This document shows, in pieces, positions 50,779 to 58,340 of a stretch of 64,000 bases of DNA. Under the pieces are notes generated by a model. The model was given only the letters and a program-made list of their open reading frames with translations. It was not told the DNA's origin and made no database searches. The stretch spans positions 1-64,000 of the forward strand of contig CAKQWA010000005.1 in NCBI GenBank assembly GCA_934277945.1. The letters are read 5' to 3'. Both the position numbers and the translations under genes were made by a program. The stretch's first letter is position 1; the number at the start of each line of letters is the position of its first letter. This DNA comes from an uncultured Alphaproteobacteria bacterium. GTDB lineage: Bacteria > Pseudomonadota > Alphaproteobacteria > CAAGCB01 > CAG-977.

Positions 50779-51131
50779 ACGACAGATTTAAGTTTCGAGC
50801 TTACGACCCCGTAAAGAAGACGTATTACTATGACGACTTTTATATTATGTGCGACGGCACGGGCGCGATTTATACGCCGCTTGAAGAGGGCGAAGACGAA
50901 GACCGCCTGATCATTGAGCAATGCACCGGCTTAAAGGACAAAAACGGGCGGATGATTTTCGAGGGAGATATTGTCAAAGTCTATTCGATAACAGGCGTTA
51001 TTGTTCGTGATGAATACGGTTTTCTTTTTAAAATGGGGGACGTTCGCGAGCCATTGCGTCATTTTGACAATGCCAAAAAAACGTTTGAAGTCGTCGGCGA
51101 CGTACACACATGGGGAAAGAGGGGGAGATGA
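50775..51131 (+). CDS. YopX family phage protein
   Basis: 118 residues: FKFRAYDPVKKTYYYDDF, IIEQCTGLKDKNGRMIFEGD, and a final FEVVGDVH. These are the YopX signatures (xFRAWD...TGLKDKNGKxIYEGDIV...VIGN). Common in temperate phage early regions; molecular role unknown. Confidence 0.9.
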   Translation: MNDRFKFRAYDPVKKTYYYDDFYIMCDGTGAIYTPLEEGEDEDRLIIEQCTGLKDKNGRMIFEGDIVKVYSITGVIVRDEYGFLFKMGDVREPLRHFDNAKKTFEVVGDVHTWGKRGR

Positions 51132-51244
51132 AAAACCTTAAATATATAGGCTATGCAATCCCCGTTATTTGCGCCTATCACGGTGACATTTTCAGTTCGT
51201 TGGTTGCGTTTTTTATCGTTTCTTTAATGATAGAGGATAGGTGA
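51128..51244 (+). CDS. Very small membrane protein (38 aa)
   Basis: MKNLKYIGYAIPVICAYHGD then IFSSLVAFFIVSLMIEDR: one or two membrane-spanning helices. Start overlaps the YopX stop (ATGA) behind GGGGGAG. Could be a toxin-like or membrane-altering phage peptide; no family. Confidence 0.5.
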   Translation: MKNLKYIGYAIPVICAYHGDIFSSLVAFFIVSLMIEDR

Positions 51245-51248
51245 AAAA

Positions 51249-51515
51249 ATGGCAGTTATTGATTTTACTGTCGTCAAGAAAAAGTATTGCCGCCATGAGC
51301 GCATAGAAGTCGACGAGTATCAAGAAACGGTCGAGTGCGCAGACTGCGGCGCGATTTTATCCCCTTTTCACGTTCTTTTGAGAATTGCAAAGGGGCAAGA
51401 TCGCAAACGTTATCTTGACGAAGATGGGCGGCGTATAAAAGCGGAAATCGCCGGTGCGAAAAGAGAACTTGAACGCTTAAAACAACAAATCAGATATTGC
51501 GAGAATAAAGGATAG
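51249..51515 (+). CDS. Small zinc-finger-like phage protein
   Basis: 88 residues: KKYCRHERIEVDEYQETVEC with ADCGAIL gives a C-x-H...C-x2-C possible zinc site, followed by a coiled helix (AGAKRELERLKQQIRYCENK). Early gene between the membrane peptide and the methyltransferase. Function unknown. Confidence 0.6.
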   Translation: MAVIDFTVVKKKYCRHERIEVDEYQETVECADCGAILSPFHVLLRIAKGQDRKRYLDEDGRRIKAEIAGAKRELERLKQQIRYCENKG

Positions 51516-51520
51516 TATAA

Positions 51521-52891
51521 ATGTTGAGCCGTCAATTTTATTTCAATCTGAACAACGACTTGATTGTCGATTTGTTTGCCGGCGGCGGCGGAGCATCAAC
51601 GGGCATTGAACTGGCAACCGGTCGATACGTCGATATTGCCGTCAATCACGATCCGCAAGCCGTCGCAATGCACGAAACAAATCATCCGCAGACGCGGCAT
51701 TTTTGCGAAGACGTTTTCGAGGTTGACCCCGTCGCCGTGACGAAAGGGAAACCCGTCGGCTTGCTTTGGGCATCGCCGGACTGCAAGCATTTTTCAAAAG
51801 CCAAAGGCGGAAAACCTGTCAGTAAAAAAATCCGGTCATTGGCGTGGGTCGTCGTGAAATGGGCGCGTTTGGTGCGTCCGCGCGTTATCTGTCTTGAAAA
51901 CGTCGAGGAATTTCAAACTTGGGGACCTCTGGCGGACGGTTTGCCCGATCCCGCGCGCAAAGGCGAAACTTTTCGCCGCTGGATCGCAGAGTTGAAAAAA
52001 CTCGGCTATGACGTTCGGTATAAAGAACTGCGCGCGTGTGATTACGGCGCACCGACAATCCGCAAACGTCTTTTCCTCGTCGCGCGTTGCGACGGACTGC
52101 CGATTGTTTTCCCACAACCGACACACGGTAAAGGCTTGAAACCGTATAGAACCGCCGCCGAAATTATTGACTGGTCGATTCCGTGTCCGTCGATTTTCGG
52201 ACGCGCGAAACCTCTGTCGGACAATACGTTGCGGCGCATCGCGAACGGTGTCGTCAAATTCGTGATTAACGCTCAAAATCCGTTTGTCGTCAAAGATTGC
52301 GCGAAACTGCTTATTCAGATGGGGTACGGAGACAACGAAGGTCGGCGCGTTCTCGACTTAAACAAGCCGTTGGGAACGGTTACATCGGGCGGCAATAAAT
52401 TTGCGCTTGTTTCTGCTTTTTTGGCAAAGCATTACAGCGGGGTCGTAGGAACTTGCGTCAGTAATCCCGTCGGCACGATTACAACGGTTGACCATCACAG
52501 TTTAGTCATGATCGGTATGTCCGATGCGCCGTCAGACAGAACGGAAGAAGTCCGTGCTTTTCTGATCAATTACTACGGTACGGGAATGTCTTCGGCGGTC
52601 AACGAACCGCTGAACACTTGCACGAGCCACGTTCATTCCGGTCTTGTCGCCGTCCGCATCAACGGGAAAGAATATGCCATCGCCGACATCGGACTGCGTA
52701 TGCTTCAACCGCACGAATTATATGCCGCACAAGGCTTCCCGGCGGGATATGTCTTCGACAGGCGCGGCAACGGCGCGCCGTTGAGCAAAGAAGCGCAAAT
52801 CAGAATGTGCGGCAACTCTGTTTGTCCGCCCGTGGCTGCCGCCTTGGTCAAAGCGAATTACGGCGCGACGGCGGAACTCAAAACAGCATAG
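51521..52891 (+). CDS. DNA (cytosine-5) methyltransferase
   Basis: 456 residues. SAM motif I IVDLFAGGGGASTGIELATG; the catalytic loop reads ASPDCKHFSKAKGG with Cys88, a PDC variant of the usual PCQ; motif VI is CLENVEEF; motif X near the end is GNSVCPPVAAAL. No restriction endonuclease neighbour, so it is probably an orphan enzyme that protects phage DNA or alters host expression. Sequence specificity unknown. Confidence 0.9.
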   Translation: MLSRQFYFNLNNDLIVDLFAGGGGASTGIELATGRYVDIAVNHDPQAVAMHETNHPQTRHFCEDVFEVDPVAVTKGKPVGLLWASPDCKHFSKAKGGKPVSKKIRSLAWVVVKWARLVRPRVICLENVEEFQTWGPLADGLPDPARKGETFRRWIAELKKLGYDVRYKELRACDYGAPTIRKRLFLVARCDGLPIVFPQPTHGKGLKPYRTAAEIIDWSIPCPSIFGRAKPLSDNTLRRIANGVVKFVINAQNPFVVKDCAKLLIQMGYGDNEGRRVLDLNKPLGTVTSGGNKFALVSAFLAKHYSGVVGTCVSNPVGTITTVDHHSLVMIGMSDAPSDRTEEVRAFLINYYGTGMSSAVNEPLNTCTSHVHSGLVAVRINGKEYAIADIGLRMLQPHELYAAQGFPAGYVFDRRGNGAPLSKEAQIRMCGNSVCPPVAAALVKANYGATAELKTA

Positions 52892-52902
52892 GGGATTAAA
52901 AA

Positions 52903-53205
52903 ATGAAGACATTGACGCTTGTTTTGACAGACCATTGGTTTGAAGAAATCAAATCTGGAAGAAAGACGCACGAATATCGCGTCTGTTCCGAACATTGGCA
53001 TAAACGCTTGGGCGAATACGAACAGCACCTCGAACGCGCGGCGGAATTGACGGTGCGCTTTCAGAAAGCTTACCGCAAAAATCCCGAACGCATGACTTTT
53101 TCAGTCAAGAGCGTGACGATTTGCGACGGTCGGAATACCGATTTGCACATAGACGGCAACGTTTTCGATATTGAATTGGGCGCAAAATTATCGCCGCTGT
53201 TTTAA
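52903..53205 (+). CDS. ASCH-domain small protein
   Basis: 100 residues: TLVLTDHWFEEIKSGRKTHE followed by YR, the ASCH/PUA-like signature (LxLxxxWFxxIxxGxKxxExR). ASCH proteins bind or modify nucleic acid bases. Located eleven bases after the methyltransferase. Confidence 0.8.
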   Translation: MKTLTLVLTDHWFEEIKSGRKTHEYRVCSEHWHKRLGEYEQHLERAAELTVRFQKAYRKNPERMTFSVKSVTICDGRNTDLHIDGNVFDIELGAKLSPLF

Positions 53206-53233
53206 AAACTTTTTCTTTGGACTTTTTTCTGCT

Positions 53234-53449
53234 ATGAATCTAATCGCACACATAAACACAGAAGGACTTCCGCCGCAAATAGCGGACGAAGATACTTTCC
53301 GTCTTGTGTGCGATTATCTGGACGTTTTGTGCGAACTGTACGAGGAAGTCATTGAAGAAGGCTGTTATCCTGACCCGTGTGTCAACGAAAGAGCAGGAAG
53401 AGGGACACTCTCTCGCCGCCCAAAATACACGCCTTATCGAATACTGTAA
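53234..53449 (+). CDS. Small protein overlapping the recombinase start
   Basis: 71 residues: MNLIAHINTEGLPPQIADED, acidic helical middle (YLDVLCELYEEVIEEG). The last ~30 residues are read from the recombinase's N-terminal coding sequence in another frame and look unconstrained. It carries the sequence that contains the recombinase ribosome binding site. Coupling through overlap is likely. Confidence 0.5.
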   Translation: MNLIAHINTEGLPPQIADEDTFRLVCDYLDVLCELYEEVIEEGCYPDPCVNERAGRGTLSRRPKYTPYRIL

Positions 53450-54971
53450 GCGCAAAAACCTTGATGTCGTTAAATCCTTTGAGATTATCGAATCGTCCAC
53501 GCGCGGCGGACGCAAAAAATTCCGCGAAGTCATCGACTTTTGCCTTTCTCAAAATGAAACCGTCGCGCTGATAGCCGACGCCGTGGATCGCGTCCAGCGT
53601 TCTTTCAAAGATTCCGTTTTGCTGGACGAACTCGTCCGCAAAGAAAAAATCGAACTTCATTTTTACCGCGAAAACATGGTCATCGGCGCGGGCGCGAGCG
53701 CGTCGGACATTATGCGCTGGGATTTTTCCGTTATGGGTGCAAAATCCTACGTCCTGCAACTTTCCGAAAACGTCAAACGCTCCCTCGACTACAAACTGCG
53801 GAACGGCGAACGTGCGGGGGTTGCTCCGGTCGGATATGTCAATTTCCGAAACGACGACGGCAAAAACTCCATTCGCCCCGACGAAGTGGACGCCCCGAAA
53901 GTTCAGCGCATTTTCAATCTGTATGCATTGGGCGGCACTTCCGCCCGCGAATTGACGCGCGTTGCCGACAAAATCGGCTTGCGGTCGCGCATGGGACGCA
54001 AACTGCAAGTGTCCGGCATTCTGTCAATCTTGCGCAATCCGTTCTATTACGGAGAAATGCTGTCCAAGGGAAAACTACACGCGCACGTTTACCAGCCCCT
54101 TATCAGCAAAGACACATTCGACGCTTGCCAATGCGTTCTCGAACATTCCAAATGCAAACCGTTCAAGCACGGGGAAAAGCCTTTTGCATACCGTGGCTTA
54201 ATTCATTGCGCAAACACGGATAAAATCTGCCCGATAGAAATCAAAAAACAGCAGTTTTATTATGTCGTCTGTTTTGCCGCCGATAAACAGCGGCGCGTTT
54301 ATATTCCGCTTGAAGACATCGACGATCAGATTTGCTACATCTTGAACTCAATCGAAATTCCCACCGAACTCATTGAACAAATCCGCACCTATATGGCATC
54401 ATCCAAAAAGCAGGAAATCGCGTACAGAAACGCGGAAACGGGGCGGCTGAAACAGGAATTGACCCGCGTTGAAAATCGTATCGACGCGCTGTTTAACCTA
54501 CGCCTTGACGGTGAAATTGACCAAGAAACGTACAACGATAAAAACAGCCGTCTGCAACTGGAACGCCACCGCCTTGAAGAGCGTATCCAAGCACACAGGA
54601 AAGCGGACAATTCGTTTAACAGAACCGTCTTAAATCTTATGGAAATCGCAAAATCCGCCGCAACAATTTTTAAAACGAGCCGCAACGCCGAAAAGAAACG
54701 GCTTTTGCTGTCGTTCCTGTTTGACCGTTTGGAGTTGGACGAGGGCAGGATCGGTTATAAATTGCGCTATCCGTTCAATGAATTTCAGAATACGGCAAAA
54801 GTCTGCGAACTGGCGGAAAATCAAGGGTTTGCGGGCAAAAAAGACGGTTTTTCGACGGATGCGGAAAATGGAGCGTTCGAACTCGAAAAACTCAATAAAA
54901 ACAAAGGCTTGCAAGAAAATGCAAGCCTTTGTCCACGTTGGCTGGGGAACCTGGATTCGAACCAAGACTAA
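53352..54971 (+). CDS. Large serine recombinase (phage integrase)
   Basis: 539 residues from a TTG at 53352, chosen because GAGGAAG lies just upstream and the conserved resolvase strand starts right there (KKAVILTRVSTKEQEEGHS, catalytic Ser11). Then a recombinase domain (YKLRNGERAGVAPVGYV), a zinc-ribbon-like stretch (CANTDKIC...C), and a long coiled coil (about 385-450). The normal C-terminus is lost: after the attachment repeat the frame runs into antisense tRNA-Gln and ends GNLDSNQD. The phage form, rebuilt from the left end, would be 562 residues. Confidence 0.9.
   Translation: MKKAVILTRVSTKEQEEGHSLAAQNTRLIEYCKRKNLDVVKSFEIIESSTRGGRKKFREVIDFCLSQNETVALIADAVDRVQRSFKDSVLLDELVRKEKIELHFYRENMVIGAGASASDIMRWDFSVMGAKSYVLQLSENVKRSLDYKLRNGERAGVAPVGYVNFRNDDGKNSIRPDEVDAPKVQRIFNLYALGGTSARELTRVADKIGLRSRMGRKLQVSGILSILRNPFYYGEMLSKGKLHAHVYQPLISKDTFDACQCVLEHSKCKPFKHGEKPFAYRGLIHCANTDKICPIEIKKQQFYYVVCFAADKQRRVYIPLEDIDDQICYILNSIEIPTELIEQIRTYMASSKKQEIAYRNAETGRLKQELTRVENRIDALFNLRLDGEIDQETYNDKNSRLQLERHRLEERIQAHRKADNSFNRTVLNLMEIAKSAATIFKTSRNAEKKRLLLSFLFDRLELDEGRIGYKLRYPFNEFQNTAKVCELAENQGFAGKKDGFSTDAENGAFELEKLNKNKGLQENASLCPRWLGNLDSNQD
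54792..54944 (+). repeat. Right attachment repeat (attR), 153 bp
   Basis: Direct repeat of 14901-15053 with four clustered mismatches. It lies within the recombinase reading frame and its last six bases are the 3' end of tRNA-Gln (minus strand). It includes the tRNA terminator. Confidence 0.85.
54897..54931 (-). terminator. tRNA-Gln terminator (inside attR)
   Basis: Same perfect 12-bp stem as at 15011-15040 (here 54902-54913 with 54920-54931), followed on the minus strand by TTTTTATTGA, seven to eight bases after the tRNA CCA end. The phage copy replaces the host one on integration, keeping the tRNA functional. Confidence 0.85.
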
Positions 54972-55012
54972 CGGAGTCAGAGTCCGCTGTTCTACCATTA
55001 AACTATTCCCCA
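54939..55012 (-). tRNA. tRNA-Gln (anticodon CTG)
   Basis: Minus-strand sequence begins TGGGGAATAGTTTAATGG and ends TTCCCCAGCCA. The acceptor stem TGGGGAA/TTCCCCA has seven pairs with discriminator G and an encoded CCA. The anticodon loop CTCTGAC between GCGGA and TCCGT gives CTG; the T arm contains GGTTCGAATCC. It is the integration target of the prophage. Confidence 0.95.
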
Positions 55013-55204
55013 ACGGTTGAACGAGAACTTATATACGCCCGCTTTTTATGAAATGCAAGAACTTTTTTCAACAATTTATCAAAAATATATACTTTTTGCT
55101 TGAAAACGCGCTTTTTTTGATTAAAAATCAAGCGTCTTTACGAAAAGTTAAAACTATGCAGTCATACTTTCCTTAAGGAGCGTTTCTTATCGCGGCGGGG
55201 CGTC

Positions 55205-55474
55205 ATGTTTTTAGGCAGATTGACAGGTTGGTTTTGTTTGGTGATGGCTGTTTTGGCGGCGTCCGCAGAAGCCGTCGTCGCTCTGGGAACGGGCGAACAC
55301 GCCAGCATCGCGACTTCCGACATCATCACAATCATCACGGGCGTTTTGCCCGAAACGGCGAATCCGCTGGCGGAAGAAATTTTGATGTGGCCCGCGTGGG
55401 TCATCGTCGGCTCGATCGGCTTGTGTCTGGTTCTGCTGTGCCGCAAGAAAAAGGTCAGAACATCCTTTTCATAA
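55205..55474 (+). CDS. Small two-helix membrane protein
   Basis: 89 residues: N-terminal hydrophobic segment (WFCLVMAVLAASAEAVVALG), a middle loop, and a second membrane helix (AWVIVGSIGLCLVLLCRKKK) followed by a basic tail. No family assigned. An upstream AAGGAG lies too far away to be its ribosome site, so expression is uncertain. Confidence 0.55.
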   Translation: MFLGRLTGWFCLVMAVLAASAEAVVALGTGEHASIATSDIITIITGVLPETANPLAEEILMWPAWVIVGSIGLCLVLLCRKKKVRTSFS

Positions 55475-56013
55475 CCCGTCAAAGCACTTTTTTTCGATTT
55501 TCCAAAGTGCGCTTTGTCCGCGCTTTTTTTATGCGGGAATTGCGTGCCGGAACTGACCGCCGCCTTGAAATATCGTAAAAAAGGACGCGCAAATGCGGTG
55601 CGATACCGCAAAATCCCGTCGCCGAACGAGCGAACTGCATCAAGTCGAAAGTTTGCCCCGCCGCCCCGATTTATCTCCGTTTGAGCGTGATGACAACATA
55701 GAACGGCGCGGGATTGCGCCCGTCGCCGCACGCCCGCGCCACATCATCCGAACGTCACGACAACAGGATGACGCAGGGTGCCCCGCAAAAAACTTATGTA
55801 AAACAGCCTTACCGCGAGCCGCACCGTCGTCGTCAACAGGCAATTTGCCGGCAAACAAATGCAAATCGAGCCCCTCTGCCTCGCGCTTTTTCTGCACCGC
55901 CTTTGCGTTTTCGCCAAGTTTGCGCAAGTGCCTTGCGCCTGTTCTTTCGGGCTTTTCGCCGTTTTTAAACCGCCCTGCCCTCTGATACGGTTTTCGACCA
56001 CACCCTGCTCCGA
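55475..56013. other. Intergenic region without a convincing gene
   Basis: About 540 bases between the small membrane protein and the trpS terminator. Open frames of 80-130 codons exist on both strands but overlap each other, lack ribosome sites and show no conserved motifs. A weak hairpin with a T run near 55508-55527 may terminate the preceding gene. No RNA gene recognised. Confidence 0.5.
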
Positions 56014-56056
56014 TGATAAAAATCACCCCTGCGGAGCGGCGGCTCTTGCAGGGGTG
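56014..56056 (-). terminator. trpS terminator
   Basis: CACCCCTGC (56024-56032) pairs with GCAGGGGTG (56048-56056); on the minus strand it is followed by ATTTTTATC. Lies downstream of the trpS stop. Confidence 0.7.
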
Positions 56057-56120
56057 CGTTTAAAGCGTGCGCTTAAAGAATGTGCTTACGGAGCGCGTTT
56101 GACAGCCGCGCCGGACGATT

Positions 56121-57179
56121 TTACTTTTTCAGCGCGTTTTTGCCGAAATAGTCAATGCCCATCGCCGCTTTGACTTCGGACAGCGTTTGCGCCGCGATTT
56201 CGCGCGCTTTTTCGCTTCCCGCTTTCAACATATCAAACACCGACCCGACGTCGTTCGCCAAAGCCTCGCGGCGTTCGCGGATCGGCTTCAATTCGTTTTG
56301 CAAAATTTCGTTCAGGAACTTTTTGACCGTGCCGTCGCCCAGCCCGCCGCGACGGTAGTGTGCCTTCATTTCTTCCAGATTTTTGTACGCCGGCAGGAAC
56401 GCCGCGAAATGTTCGTCCGTCGAAAACGCGTCCAGATAAATGAACACGGGATTGTTTTCCGTATGCCCCGGATCTTCCACGCGCAAATGCGTCGGGTCGG
56501 TGAACATACTTTGGACTTTCTGTTTGATTTCCTTGGAAGAATCGGACAGATAAATGCAGTTGCCGAGCGATTTGCTCATCTTCGCCGCGCCGTCCAACCC
56601 CGGCAGACGCGAACACAGGCTGTTGTCGGGCAAAACCGCTTCGGGTTCGACCAAAACGGGCGCGTACGTCATATTGAACGAGCGCACGATTTCGCGCGTT
56701 TGCTCAATCATCGGCAGTTGATCTTCGCCGACGGGCACCAAATTCGCCTTGAACGCCGTGATGTCCGACGCTTGCGAAATCGGATAGGTGAAAAATCCGA
56801 CGGGGATGCTCTGCTTGAACCCGCGCATCTGGATTTCGTTTTTCACGGTCGGATTGCGCTGCAAGCGCGACACGGTGACCAAGTTCATGTAGTAAAAGGT
56901 CAACTCCGTCAGTTCGGGGATTTGCGATTGAATGAAAATCGTCGATTTTGCGGGATCAAGTCCGCACGCCAGATAATCCAAAGCGACGTTGGAGATGTTG
57001 TTTCTGACTTTGTTGATGTCGTCGGCGTTGTCGGTCAAAGCCTGCGCGTCGGCGATCATAATGAAAATCTTGTGGTACAAGCCGCTGTTTTGCATTTCGA
57101 CGCGGCGTTTCAGCGAGCCGACGTAGTGTCCCAAATGCAGTTTGCCCGTCGGTCTGTCGCCCGTTAAGATAATGTCCAT
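56121..57179 (-). CDS. trpS: Tryptophanyl-tRNA synthetase
   Basis: 352 residues, charging tRNA-Trp. Class I motifs: ILTGDRPTGKLHLGHYVGSL (HIGH-like HLGH) and KMSKSLGN (KMSKS). Also FIQSQIPELTELTFY and NPVFIYLDAF. The ATG at 57179 follows AGGAG at eight bases; longer upstream extensions are not conserved. Host housekeeping gene, single cistron with its own terminator. Confidence 0.96.
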   Translation of the reverse strand: MDIILTGDRPTGKLHLGHYVGSLKRRVEMQNSGLYHKIFIMIADAQALTDNADDINKVRNNISNVALDYLACGLDPAKSTIFIQSQIPELTELTFYYMNLVTVSRLQRNPTVKNEIQMRGFKQSIPVGFFTYPISQASDITAFKANLVPVGEDQLPMIEQTREIVRSFNMTYAPVLVEPEAVLPDNSLCSRLPGLDGAAKMSKSLGNCIYLSDSSKEIKQKVQSMFTDPTHLRVEDPGHTENNPVFIYLDAFSTDEHFAAFLPAYKNLEEMKAHYRRGGLGDGTVKKFLNEILQNELKPIRERREALANDVGSVFDMLKAGSEKAREIAAQTLSEVKAAMGIDYFGKNALKK

Positions 57180-57273
57180 GGTCAGAATCTCCTGTTTCTT
57201 TATGTGATAGGAAAAATATCCCCGAAAATGTGAAAAAGTCAATACGAAAGCGGGCAAAAACGGCGTCGGGCAT

Positions 57274-57310
57274 AAAAAAAGCCTTCACCGTTTCGGGCAA
57301 AGGCTTTTTT
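57274..57310 (-). terminator. Terminator between the GGGtGRT gene and trpS
   Basis: AAAGCCT...AGGCTTT stem with runs of A before and T after; works on either strand, but on the minus strand it follows the 57328 stop and ends in TTTTTTTATG. Confidence 0.75.
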
Positions 57311-57327
57311 GTAAAAATCAGATGAAT

Positions 57328-58329
57328 TTACTTGTTCATCGCCTGCGAAATCGCCACGGCGACAGCGACGGTCGCGCCGACCATGGGGTTGTTGCCCATG
57401 CCGATCAAGCCCATCATTTCGACGTGCGCGGGAACCGACGAAGATCCGGCGAACTGCGCGTCGCCGTGCATACGCCCCATCGTGTCGGTCATGCCGTAGG
57501 AAGCGGGACCCGCGGCGACGTTGTCGGGGTGCAGAGTGCGGCCCGTACCGCCGCCCGAAGCCACGGAGAAGTATTTCTTGCCGTGTTCGATCGCCCACTT
57601 TTTGTAAGTGCCGGCGACGGGGTGCTGGAAGCGCGTCGGGTTGGTCGAGTTGCCCGTAATGGACACGTCAACGCCTTCTTTAATCATGATGGCGACGCCT
57701 TCGGACACGTCGTCCGCGCCGTAGCATTTGACTTTCGCGCGGTCGCCGTTGGAGAACGCTTTTTCGGAAACGATCTTCAATTCGCCCGTTTTGTAGTCGT
57801 AATCCGTTTCAACCGACGTAAAGCCGTTGATGCGGGAAATGATGTAGGCGGCGTCTTTGCCCAAGCCGTTCAAAATGACGCGCAACGGTTCTTTGCGGAC
57901 TTTGTTGGCTTTCAAAGCGATGCCGATCGCGCCTTCCGCGGCGGCGAAAGATTCGTGACCCGCCAAGAAGCAGAAGCACTTCGTGTTTTCGCTCAACAGC
58001 ATTGCGCCCAGATTGCCGTGACCCAAGCCGACTTCGCGCTGATCCGCGACGGAACCGGGGATGCAAAAAGCCTGCAAGCCGACGCCCAACTTTTCAGCGA
58101 CTTCGGCGGCGTTTTTCGTGTCGGTTTTAATGGCGATAGCCGCGCCCAACGTGTACGCCCAGCAAGCGTTTTCAAAGCAGATCGGCTGAATGCCTTTTAC
58201 GATTTCGGCGACGTCGACGCCTTTGTCTTTGCAGATTTTGTCCGCTTCTTCGATATTGGCGATGCCGTATTTTTTGCAGCATTCGTTAATTTTGTCGATG
58301 CGGCGTTCATACCCTTCAAAAAGACTCAT
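57328..58329 (-). CDS. GGGtGRT family protein
   Basis: 333 residues with the naming motif SGGGTGRTLHPDN, plus FCFLAGHESFAAAEGAIGIA and TGNSTNPTRFQHPVAGTYK. These proteins occur next to a NifU-like scaffold in many anaerobes; the biochemical role is not established to my knowledge, though partnership with the scaffold suggests an Fe-S or sulfur/metal function. Cysteines CC, C (KICKDKG), CFC are present. Cotranscribed with the gene upstream (12-base gap). Confidence 0.85.
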   Translation of the reverse strand: MSLFEGYERRIDKINECCKKYGIANIEEADKICKDKGVDVAEIVKGIQPICFENACWAYTLGAAIAIKTDTKNAAEVAEKLGVGLQAFCIPGSVADQREVGLGHGNLGAMLLSENTKCFCFLAGHESFAAAEGAIGIALKANKVRKEPLRVILNGLGKDAAYIISRINGFTSVETDYDYKTGELKIVSEKAFSNGDRAKVKCYGADDVSEGVAIMIKEGVDVSITGNSTNPTRFQHPVAGTYKKWAIEHGKKYFSVASGGGTGRTLHPDNVAAGPASYGMTDTMGRMHGDAQFAGSSSVPAHVEMMGLIGMGNNPMVGATVAVAVAISQAMNK

Positions 58330-58340
58330 CTTTTCTCTCC

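Noticed and set aside
53304..53351. Upstream TTG (53304) as the recombinase start
   Set aside because: No ribosome site, and the extra residues lie in the overlap with the preceding gene; TTG 53352 has GAGGAAG directly upstream and begins at the conserved strand.
15054..54791. Phage T7-type RNA polymerase or type I promoters
   Set aside because: No single-subunit polymerase gene and no repeated 20-bp promoter-like sequences ahead of late genes.
54969..54971. GNLDSNQD as a genuine conserved recombinase C-terminus
   Set aside because: It is the reverse-strand translation of the tRNA T arm (GGTTCGAATCC), a known annotation artefact pattern.
55593..56026. Overlapping open frames on both strands, possible gene or structural RNA
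   Set aside because: No conserved motifs, mutually overlapping, and I could not find RNase P, tmRNA, 6S or SRP core motifs.
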